Shown piece by piece: positions 54,883-62,103 of a stretch of 64,000 nucleotides of DNA. The stretch is from contig JAQWOP010000015.1 of NCBI GenBank assembly GCA_029245795.1, positions 1 through 64,000 on the forward strand, read 5' to 3'. Below the pieces are notes generated by a model. That model was given only the letters and a program-made list of their open reading frames with translations. It did no database searches and was not told where the DNA came from. This DNA comes from Hyphomicrobiales bacterium. GTDB taxonomy: Bacteria > Pseudomonadota > Alphaproteobacteria > Rhizobiales > TMED25. Made by a program: the position numbers and the translations under genes. How positions within the stretch are numbered: position 1 is the stretch's first letter; the number at the start of each line of letters is the position of its first letter.

Positions 54883-55947
54883 ATGAAGAGATTAAAAATT
54901 GCAGTTATGGAAGGTGATGATATTGGAACTGAGATTGTTCCTGTTGCAAAAAATGTCTTGCTACATTCCCTTAAAATTATGGACATAGGTATAGATATTG
55001 TTGAACTTCCAGTTGGAAAGATTGCACATGCAGAATATGGTGACACCTTCCCAGAATATACTGCAAATGAATTAAGAAAAGTTAATGGCATTATTTGTGG
55101 CCCTATCGGGCACAATAGCTACCCTCGAAATGATCCAAAATGGCGATTCCCTCCCATAAGAAAACAATTCGAACTATTTGCAAGTGTAAGACCGATCAAA
55201 TCTTATACGGAGGATAAAAATATTGATATAATTTTTGTTCGAGAGGTTACAGAAGGACTTTTAAGTGCGGAAACAGTCCTAGCAGGATACCCGGAATTCA
55301 GGCCAAATAATGATATTACTATTTCCTCAAGAGTTATAACACGGTCTGGCTCTGAAAGAGTTGCAAGATGTGCTTTTGACATAGCAAATACAATAAATAG
55401 AAAAAAAGTAACAGCAGCACATAAAGAGCCAGTATATCGTCTGAGCTGTGGAATGTTTCTTGAAGAATGCGTTAAAGTATCAAAAGAATATAGCGATATA
55501 TCTTTTGATGATAAATTGATTGATACAATCGCTATGCATCTAGTAAATTCTCCAGAATCTTTTGATGTGGTTGTAACCACTAATCAATTTGGAGATATTT
55601 TATCTGACATTGGAGCTGGACTTATAGGTTCGATTGGAATGGCACCCGGGTTATGTGTTGGTGATAATTTAGCAATGGCTCAGACCACTCATGGCTCAGC
55701 TCCTGATATATCAGGAAAAAATATATCAAACCCCTATGCAACAATTATGTCCGCAGCTCTTTTACTTTCATGGATGGGTTTCAAATACAAAGACGAAAAA
55801 TTAGTAAAAGCTTCAAAATTGATTGAGGCATCTACCATGAGTGTACTACGTGAAAAAGAATTTACTACGCCTGATATCGGTGGTAATTCATCCACTCAGG
55901 AAATGGGAGAAGAAATAATCAGAAGATTACAACGTAACACCCTCTGA
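54883..55947 (+). CDS. Isocitrate/isopropylmalate dehydrogenase family enzyme, substrate unknown
   Basis: 354 residues of the beta-decarboxylating dehydrogenase fold. It has IAVMEGDDIGTEIVPVA at the start, the substrate arginine region RKQFELFASVRPIKSY, the acidic metal site NQFGDILSDIGAGLIGS and the nucleotide loop HGSAPDISGKN. The catalytic-lysine region, HKANV- or DKANV-like in relatives, reads AHKEPVYRLSCGM here, which is divergent. It is therefore not safely LeuB or Icd; a paralog acting on another malate-type acid is possible. No leu or TCA genes flank it. It starts 28 nt after mlaC and overlaps the CoA-transferase tail by 21 nt. Confidence 0.8.
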   Translation: MKRLKIAVMEGDDIGTEIVPVAKNVLLHSLKIMDIGIDIVELPVGKIAHAEYGDTFPEYTANELRKVNGIICGPIGHNSYPRNDPKWRFPPIRKQFELFASVRPIKSYTEDKNIDIIFVREVTEGLLSAETVLAGYPEFRPNNDITISSRVITRSGSERVARCAFDIANTINRKKVTAAHKEPVYRLSCGMFLEECVKVSKEYSDISFDDKLIDTIAMHLVNSPESFDVVVTTNQFGDILSDIGAGLIGSIGMAPGLCVGDNLAMAQTTHGSAPDISGKNISNPYATIMSAALLLSWMGFKYKDEKLVKASKLIEASTMSVLREKEFTTPDIGGNSSTQEMGEEIIRRLQRNTL

Positions 55948-57114
55948 AATTAGCCTATGATATTCTTTCTCATTAATTCCAATATTTTTTAGTATATCAA
56001 AGGTGTGTTGACCTAAAGCTGGAGCTAAGCTATTTATGGTTGGTCCATCATTATCCATACGCACAGGATTTCGGATCATTTTAATTTTACCCAATTCTGG
56101 ATCTTCTTTTTCAATAACAACACCTCTTTCAGAACTATGTTTGTCATTCAAAGCCTCCGCATAATTCCTGACGCAACCACATGGTATACCGTTCTCGGTA
56201 AGTATTTCTTCTAGCTTAATAGAATTCCAATTTGAAATCTTCTCAGCAACTAGCGGTACTAAATATTCTTCATTTTCTTTTCTACTAGCATATGTTTTGA
56301 ATCTTATATCGACCGAAAAGCTACTACAGTCCAACACATCCATTAATTTTTTAAAATGGGCATCATTTGGAGCTCCAATAGCTATAAATTTTTTATCAAT
56401 AGTCTTAAATAATTGATAAGGAGCACTTGCCCTATGAGAATGTCCTAATTGCTTTGGAATAACCCCAGTTGATAGATATTCTGTTGTTTCCCATACAGCA
56501 GAGGCGATTGATGCTTCCATCAATGCTACATCAGAATATTTTCCCTCTCCATTTTTTAATTGTCCTATTAAACCTGAGAGAGTTGCATATGTCGCAAACA
56601 TTGCACCTAATATATCTGCAGTTTGCAATCCTGGTCTCGGAGGTATTTCTCCTTCCTCCCCCATTACTGATAGTGTACCTGATAACGCTTCAATAATTAG
56701 ATTTACCCCAGCTCTATTTCTTAATGGACCTGTTTGACCAAAACCAGATACAGATGTATAAACTATCTTGTTATTAATCTTCTTTACATCATCTATACCT
56801 AATCCAAGTCGTTCCATAACGCCAGGTCGATTATTTTCAATTAAAGCATGTGTTTCTTTAATTAACTTTTCTGCAATAGATTTCCCTTGCTGAGATTTTA
56901 AATCAAGAACAACGCTCTTTTTATTCCTATTTAATGCCATAAATGCAGAGCTAACTCCATCTTTTAGCGGCGGGATAGCCCTTGACATATCACCACTTAT
57001 TGGCTCAATTTTTATTACTTCCGCCCCCATATCAGCCAGAAGCATTCCACAGAAAGGACCTGCAATAAAATTACCAAATTCAATTACTTTAATACCATCT
57101 AATGGTTTGGGCAT
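55927..57114 (-). CDS. CoA-transferase family III (CaiB/BaiF) protein
   Basis: 395 residues. The family begins LDGIKVIEFGNFIAGPFCGMLLADMGAEVIKIE, split here as GIKVIEFGNFIAGPF and DMGAEVIKIE. LNRNKKSVVLDLKSQQGK and ENNRPGVMERLGLG follow. The catalytic aspartate region GKYSDVALMEASI lies near residue 195. Members move CoA between carboxylic acids such as formate/oxalate, carnitine or succinate/itaconate; the substrate is not readable. It is downstream of the KdsB-like gene after 37 nt on the same strand, so the two may be co-expressed. Confidence 0.9.
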   Translation of the reverse strand: MPKPLDGIKVIEFGNFIAGPFCGMLLADMGAEVIKIEPISGDMSRAIPPLKDGVSSAFMALNRNKKSVVLDLKSQQGKSIAEKLIKETHALIENNRPGVMERLGLGIDDVKKINNKIVYTSVSGFGQTGPLRNRAGVNLIIEALSGTLSVMGEEGEIPPRPGLQTADILGAMFATYATLSGLIGQLKNGEGKYSDVALMEASIASAVWETTEYLSTGVIPKQLGHSHRASAPYQLFKTIDKKFIAIGAPNDAHFKKLMDVLDCSSFSVDIRFKTYASRKENEEYLVPLVAEKISNWNSIKLEEILTENGIPCGCVRNYAEALNDKHSSERGVVIEKEDPELGKIKMIRNPVRMDNDGPTINSLAPALGQHTFDILKNIGINEKEYHRLISEGVTL

Positions 57115-57151
57115 GAAATTAATCTCCTTGCCTACTTATGATATAGCTAAA

Positions 57152-57961
57152 TTATCCTTCAATTTCATCCCCAATCAATTCTTCAGGTGAAATTAATACT
57201 TTCATATTATCTGTTACAAATGTAACGTCAATTCTCATTCCTGCATCAAGGGCTCTAACAAGATCGGTCCCTTCTTCAAATTCTCTATCAGAGGGTGGTA
57301 ATTGAATCAATCTATCTAAAGGACCTCTTCTCCAAGCATGAATTGGGACGAGTTTATAAATATCATCTGTATCAAACTTATTTATATCTCTTCTTATATC
57401 CTTTAAAGTTCCAACCTTTGATCCCTCGAGTGGATAAACTATTCTATCTGAATTCCAATCTACTTGAGCTTTTACAATATCATCATTAACTTTTTCTTCT
57501 TCCGTTAAGGGAGATACCATTGTAGCAATTCCAACATCACTATCAGATAATGCATACATTAAAGCTTGCATATAATACGGTTTTAATTCTGGCATATCAT
57601 CTGGAACAGCAACAACTATATCATGAGTATAATATCTATCAAACTTATTTACTGTTGCCGCAATTCTCTCAGCCCCTGATTTAGATCGATAGTTATGATC
57701 TTTACCAAACTCTGACATATCTGTCTTTAAAGCATAAGCTCCGTTTGCCTTTAACTCTGATATCTGATCATCAGTAACTCCGTCAACAATTACACTTCCA
57801 ATACCAGCGTTACCAACTTTTTTAAAAGCTGAAACAATTGCCTTTACTTGTTCTTTGGGTTTGGGTGGTTCTGTAGATAAATCTCTAATACCAAGTTCAG
57901 ATGCAACAATTATTAATGGATTAAAAATCATTGAGCGATTTTTTTCAAACTCATAATGCAC
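57152..57961 (-). CDS. KdsB-like cytidylyltransferase family protein lacking the usual N-terminal motif
   Basis: 269 residues. The C-terminal half resembles CMP-KDO synthetase: PIHAWRRGPLDRLIQLPPS, then EEGTDLVRALDAGMRIDVTFV and ISPEELIGDE match the KdsB pattern in order. The middle YALSDSDVGIATMVSPLTEEE fits the sugar-acid site region. However, the N-terminus reads FNPLIIVASELGIRDLS and lacks the CTP-binding PAR-x-x-S-x-R-x-P-x-K signature, so activity as a normal KdsB is doubtful. Neighbours are an M24 hydrolase upstream and a CoA-transferase downstream. The fold assignment is fairly sure, the function unknown. Confidence 0.7.
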   Translation of the reverse strand: MHYEFEKNRSMIFNPLIIVASELGIRDLSTEPPKPKEQVKAIVSAFKKVGNAGIGSVIVDGVTDDQISELKANGAYALKTDMSEFGKDHNYRSKSGAERIAATVNKFDRYYTHDIVVAVPDDMPELKPYYMQALMYALSDSDVGIATMVSPLTEEEKVNDDIVKAQVDWNSDRIVYPLEGSKVGTLKDIRRDINKFDTDDIYKLVPIHAWRRGPLDRLIQLPPSDREFEEGTDLVRALDAGMRIDVTFVTDNMKVLISPEELIGDEIEG

Positions 57962-57990
57962 AAAAGATTGTCCTTAAAGATAGAAAACTT

Positions 57991-58008
57991 GGGAGCAATT
58001 ATGCTCCC
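57991..58008 (-). terminator. Hairpin between the M24 and KdsB-like genes, probable weak terminator
   Basis: GGGAGCA-ATTA-TGCTCCC is a perfect 7-bp stem with a 4-nt loop. It lies 22 nt after the M24 stop codon and is followed on the minus strand by AAGTTTTC, a short U tract. It would reduce but perhaps not abolish read-through into the KdsB-like gene. Confidence 0.6.
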
Positions 58009-58030
58009 AGGTTTAAGTTAAAAGAAGATA

Positions 58031-59377
58031 CTATTTTTGTGGGTAACCAAAAATCTCTGCATGATGGAATTCACCTGGTCTATAACCTGCGACAGCTTCT
58101 TCCATGTGCTCCATTTTTGTAAAGACAGATGGTCCATCTTTTGTAACTAGAACATTCTCTTCTAGTCTACATGTCTGAGGAAGACCAACATGACCCGCAA
58201 ATGTTTCAATAGCAAAATACATATTCTCTTTAATTTCTGCTGGATATTTTAAAGAATAAGCTCTACTCATCCACATACCTTCATATAGAGTGATTCCGAT
58301 TGAATGAGCAAACTGTTGAAGGGTAACAGTACCATATTTATCATCATCATATTCAGGAAACTTGGATACAACATCCGCTGATGTTTTTCCAGGCCTAAGA
58401 TTCTCGAGTCCAGCATACATTGAGTCATAGGTCTCACGATAAAGATCAATTTCTTGTTGTGTCAGCTTACCTGCACATTTGAAAGTCCTTACGTAATCTA
58501 TGAAGTATCCTCCTGGTCCCACAGCATTAATATCAATAATCAAAAGATCTCCCTGCTGTATTAATTTATCAGTAGCCCATCTTCTGTATGGACTAGTATT
58601 ACCACCTGATGCTACAATAATATCATATATAATCTCACAACCTCGAGATAACATAAAGTCATGAACTTTTGCTTCAATTTGGCGTTCCGTAATTCCTGGC
58701 TTTAGCCATTCATGTTTAACGTGCCACATAGCTGCATCACCAATCGATGAAGACATTTTTAGATGTTCGATTTCGTCTATTGTCTTTACAACACGAGCTC
58801 TAGACATTGCAGGCCAACCATTTACAATTTTTATACCTGCCTTTTCCATTGCATGTAAAGCGGGCATATCTAGTTGATCAACACCTATCTTCTCTTTATC
58901 GACACCATTATCAACCAAAACTTGCTTAACAGAGGCAACCATTTTATCAGCCATTTCACCGACAGCACCTTCGGCCCATTGCCATGTCATAGCTGGTCTA
59001 ATATTCTCTTCCCCTAACCATGGTAAGTCTAGAAATGCATTCCTCATATCCGATCCTGCTGTTTCAAAAAGAACAGGGTCGCCACCTCTTGGTAACACAG
59101 CATATCTGATATTAATATTATATTTCCAGTTACCCTGATATGAACCAGTTATGTATCTAATATTAGCACCTTGAAATACAACAAGCGCACCTAGATCATC
59201 AGCTTCCATTTCAGCTCTAATTCTCTCTAGCCTCTGGCGTCTTAATCTTTCGTGATCGACACGGTACTGCCAATCAGCACCAGTTTGACTATACAATCTT
59301 CTTGGATTTGTATGATGTTGTTCTTGAATAAAGCTAGTATCTAGCTGATATCCCTTTGATGGATCTACTGGTCTCAT
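58031..59377 (-). CDS. M24-family metallohydrolase (creatinase/prolidase fold)
   Basis: 448 residues. A creatinase-like N-terminal domain (about 45-190, with LGALVVFQGANIRYITGSYQ) precedes the pita-bread domain. The five usual metal ligands are present: Asp in LLIIDINAVGP, Asp in GYFIDYVRTF, His in QFAHSIGITLYEG, Glu in YFAIETFAG and Glu in RLEENVLVT. The family includes Xaa-Pro peptidases, creatinase and the DMSP lyase DddP. The residue six after the histidine is Leu here, where DddP has its catalytic Asp, which argues against DddP. A peptidase or other C-N hydrolase is likelier. It has a terminator-like hairpin behind it. Confidence 0.82.
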   Translation of the reverse strand: MRPVDPSKGYQLDTSFIQEQHHTNPRRLYSQTGADWQYRVDHERLRRQRLERIRAEMEADDLGALVVFQGANIRYITGSYQGNWKYNINIRYAVLPRGGDPVLFETAGSDMRNAFLDLPWLGEENIRPAMTWQWAEGAVGEMADKMVASVKQVLVDNGVDKEKIGVDQLDMPALHAMEKAGIKIVNGWPAMSRARVVKTIDEIEHLKMSSSIGDAAMWHVKHEWLKPGITERQIEAKVHDFMLSRGCEIIYDIIVASGGNTSPYRRWATDKLIQQGDLLIIDINAVGPGGYFIDYVRTFKCAGKLTQQEIDLYRETYDSMYAGLENLRPGKTSADVVSKFPEYDDDKYGTVTLQQFAHSIGITLYEGMWMSRAYSLKYPAEIKENMYFAIETFAGHVGLPQTCRLEENVLVTKDGPSVFTKMEHMEEAVAGYRPGEFHHAEIFGYPQK

Positions 59378-59500
59378 AATTATACCCCTTTTTCTTTATC
59401 ATCTACTTCATAATGAGATGTTTTGTTCATTTAATCACTATATTTAACACAGAATTAAAGCATAATGCAATCTGATTTCTTAAAAATCGAAAATAAATTT

Positions 59501-59629
59501 TTATAAATAATTTTTATCTAATAATCTAATAATAAGAATCCCTAATATTGTAAAAAATATCAAACCCAGAACTTCGTCTAATATCTTATTTATTACCCAA
59601 TATCGATATCTAAAGCTTAATTTAAACAT
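59501..59629 (-). CDS. Possible 42-residue single-helix membrane protein
   Basis: Too short for the ORF track. From an ATG at 59629 the frame reads MFKLSFRYRYWVINKILDE and then a hydrophobic stretch VLGLIFFTILGILIIRLL, ending DKNYL. A basic N-terminus followed by one transmembrane helix would orient it with the N-terminus in the cytoplasm. Its ATG shares one base with the stop of the preceding reading frame (TAATG), which suggests translational coupling. No family is recognised. The region is otherwise empty, so a chance frame is possible. Confidence 0.4.
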   Translation of the reverse strand: MFKLSFRYRYWVINKILDEVLGLIFFTILGILIIRLLDKNYL

Positions 59630-59826
59630 TAAGTTTCTTTTGTGCCTTTTGGAAGGAGTTTGCCGTCAATTATCAATTTTGGTTCATCTCTTAAAACAAT
59701 TAATTCTGAATGATTACATAGATATTCTTGGACAGAATCTATCAATATTATATCATCTATAAATCTCTCTAATCTGGGAAATTTATTAAGTAGATCCTTA
59801 TCTATTTTTTTTGATAATATTATTAT
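59629..59826 (-). pseudogene. Reading frame without normal start, resembling the C-terminal end of a glutathione S-transferase
   Basis: 65 codons open directly downstream of the tRNA gene with no ATG or GTG; only a TTG at 59745 could start a 38-residue product. The translation includes LLNKFPRLERFIDDIILIDS and VQEYLCNH, followed by a Lys-rich end. The pattern FP-x-L-x-x-(6-8)-x-V-x-x-Y-L is like the last helices of glutathione S-transferases. I read it as a decayed gene end left beside the tRNA, but a short real gene with a non-standard start cannot be excluded. Confidence 0.4.
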
Positions 59827-59843
59827 TTATTCGTAAAAAATTA

Positions 59844-59920
59844 TGGTGGGCGATCCAGGACTCGAACCTGGGACCACTCCGTTATGAGCGGAGGGCTCTA
59901 ACCAACTGAGCTAATCGCCC
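59844..59920 (-). tRNA. tRNA with CAU anticodon (elongator Met or Ile2)
   Basis: The minus strand folds into a full cloverleaf of 77 nt: acceptor GGGCGAT/ATCGCCC, D arm GCTC/GAGC, anticodon stem CTCCG/CGGAG around CTCATAA, and T arm CCAGG-TTCGAGT-CCTGG. The 3' ACCA is encoded. The anticodon CAU fits elongator methionine or the lysidine-modified isoleucine-2 tRNA, and I cannot decide between them by eye. It is not initiator tRNA, as the three G-C pairs before the anticodon loop are absent. It lies downstream of rpoD on the same strand. Confidence 0.95.
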
Positions 59921-60018
59921 TAGACTCTTTTTATAGTACTACAAAATTAATATGTAAAGACCAAATGGTTATTGTGATTACATTTATTATAGAACTTACA
60001 TGCATAAGTAAAGGGAGA

Positions 60019-62007
60019 TTAGCTATCTAAAAAGCTTCTTAGTTTTCTACTTCTTGAAGGATGCTTCAGTTTACGTAAAGCCTTCGCTTCAATTTGCCTT
60101 ATTCGTTCTCTTGTAACTGAAAATTGTTGTCCAACTTCTTCCAATGTGTGATCTGTATTCATTCCAATTCCAAATCTCATACGCAAAACTCTTTCTTCTC
60201 TTGGTGTTAGGGTTGCCAGAACTCTTGTTGTTGTATCTCTAAGATTAGAGTGAATTGCTGCATCAATTGGTAATATTACATTCTTATCTTCAATGAAATC
60301 ACCAAGATGACTATCATCCTCATCTCCTACAGGTGTTTCAAGAGAAATTGGTTCTTTTGCAATTTTCATTACTTTTCTTACTTTATCTAAAGGCATACCT
60401 AATTTCTCTGATATCTCCTCTGGAGTCGGTTCTCTTCCAATTTCATTCAAAATCTGCCGCGATGTACGAACAATCTTATTTATCGTTTCAATCATGTGAA
60501 CGGGAATTCTTATAGTTCTAGCTTGATCAGCAATCGACCTTGTAATTGCTTGACGAATCCACCAAGTTGCGTAGGTAGAAAATTTATAGCCACGACGGTA
60601 TTCAAACTTCTCTACAGCCTTCATCAGCCCTATATTACCCTCTTGAATCAAATCAAGAAACTGTAATCCTCTATTTGTATATTTTTTAGCAATAGATATC
60701 ACTAATCTTAAGTTAGCCTCAACCATCTCTCTTTTTGCAGCATGAGACTCTCTTTCACCTTTTTGAACCATTTGGACAATATTTCTAAATTCATTAACTT
60801 CCACTCCCGCTTCCGTTGCAAGAAGAGCAATCTCGTCACGAATATTTTTAATCTCATTTTTTTCAATTGTTGAAAATTCTTTCCACCCACGCGCAGTCAA
60901 TCTCGACACTCTTCTTATCCAATTTATGTCCAGTTCATTATCGTGGTATTGTTTTATAAATTCGCCTCTTTCAACACCATAACTTTCGGCAAGCCTCATT
61001 AACTTACCCTCCAATGACATCAATCGCTTATTAATATTATACAATTGATGGACTAGAGCTTCAATTCTGTTTGCGTTAAGTGATAAGGCTTTAACTTCCT
61101 CAATGAGCTCGGTTCTAATTTTAGTATATTTTTTTTCCTCAGCGGCTGTAAACTTTTTTGTATTTGAATTTTTCTTTTCAAGAGAGTTTCTAAATTTTTC
61201 AAGATTATTGTATTCTTTTGCTATTTTATTAAATCTTTTAGAAACTTGATCTCTTAAAGCTGACTCCATAGCTGCTAATGATAGATTGTTTTCGTTATCT
61301 TCATCATCATTTTCATCATCTGCCTCTGGTGACTCTTTGCCCTCACCTTCAGAATCTTCATCGTTATCATTGGAAACAGATTTCTCTTCTTCAACTTGAT
61401 TTACATCTGGCTCAGCTACGACTTCTATTTTAGGCATTTCTTGGGCGTCTGGACCAGAATATGTCGCTTCTAAATCAATAATATCTCTTAGTAAAATATC
61501 TCCATCATTTAATTGATCTCTCCATATAATAATTGCTTGAAATGTAAGTGGACTCTCACATAGACCACGCATCATTGCTTCCTTGCCAGCTTCTATTCTC
61601 TTTGCAATGGCAATTTCACCATCTCGCGATAGAAGCTCAACAGATCCCATCTCTTTAAGATACATCCTCACCGGATCATCAGATCTATCATTACCAGTTG
61701 ATGAAGTTTGATCAATTTTTACCGGAAGCTGACCTTCCGGCTCAGAAGTTGTTTGCTCTTCGGCTTCTTCGTTTTCAATTACATTTATGCCCATATCTGA
61801 AAACATTGACATAATATCTTCAATTTGCTCAGAGGAGACCTCATTAGAAGGCAATATTTCATTTAATTCATCATGAGTAATATACCCACGTTTTTTCCCC
61901 AACCTAATCCAGCTTTTTACTGTTCTATCTGAAGTATCTATTAATGGAGAGTCTTTCTTACCTTCTGATTCTTGTTCAGTAGCAATTTCTTTAGTTTTTG
62001 GAGACAT
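60019..62007 (-). CDS. rpoD: RNA polymerase primary sigma factor (sigma-70)
   Basis: 662 residues. Region 1.1 is at the N-terminus ([22 protein letters not shown]), region 1.2 is [21 protein letters not shown], and a long acidic non-conserved insert (about 205-245) is rich in Glu, Asp and Asn. Regions 2.1-2.4 include [25 protein letters not shown] (quoted in part) and [17 protein letters not shown]; region 3 is [13 protein letters not shown]. Region 4.2 is [20 protein letters not shown]. It is the housekeeping sigma factor. It lies 96 nt downstream of dnaG, the dnaG-rpoD order of the macromolecular synthesis operon. Confidence 0.97.
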   Translation of the reverse strand: MSPKTKEIATEQESEGKKDSPLIDTSDRTVKSWIRLGKKRGYITHDELNEILPSNEVSSEQIEDIMSMFSDMGINVIENEEAEEQTTSEPEGQLPVKIDQTSSTGNDRSDDPVRMYLKEMGSVELLSRDGEIAIAKRIEAGKEAMMRGLCESPLTFQAIIIWRDQLNDGDILLRDIIDLEATYSGPDAQEMPKIEVVAEPDVNQVEEEKSVSNDNDEDSEGEGKESPEADDENDDEDNENNLSLAAMESALRDQVSKRFNKIAKEYNNLEKFRNSLEKKNSNTKKFTAAEEKKYTKIRTELIEEVKALSLNANRIEALVHQLYNINKRLMSLEGKLMRLAESYGVERGEFIKQYHDNELDINWIRRVSRLTARGWKEFSTIEKNEIKNIRDEIALLATEAGVEVNEFRNIVQMVQKGERESHAAKREMVEANLRLVISIAKKYTNRGLQFLDLIQEGNIGLMKAVEKFEYRRGYKFSTYATWWIRQAITRSIADQARTIRIPVHMIETINKIVRTSRQILNEIGREPTPEEISEKLGMPLDKVRKVMKIAKEPISLETPVGDEDDSHLGDFIEDKNVILPIDAAIHSNLRDTTTRVLATLTPREERVLRMRFGIGMNTDHTLEEVGQQFSVTRERIRQIEAKALRKLKHPSRSRKLRSFLDS

Positions 62008-62103
62008 AAATTACCGATTTTTTATAATTACAGATAATAATAATATGTATATAATAGATAAATAGAGAAATTCCTATATATTATTCAATAATTTATTGGT
62101 TTT

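Noticed and set aside
55203-55580. 125-residue minus-strand ORF
   Set aside because: Antisense shadow of the dehydrogenase family gene, whose conserved motifs occupy this stretch.
58031-59377. M24 protein as the DMSP lyase DddP
   Set aside because: The fold and metal ligands fit, and the organism looks marine. However, the residue six positions after the active-site histidine is Leu here where DddP has its catalytic Asp, and the second metal-site Asp is Asn. An ordinary M24 hydrolase is the safer reading.
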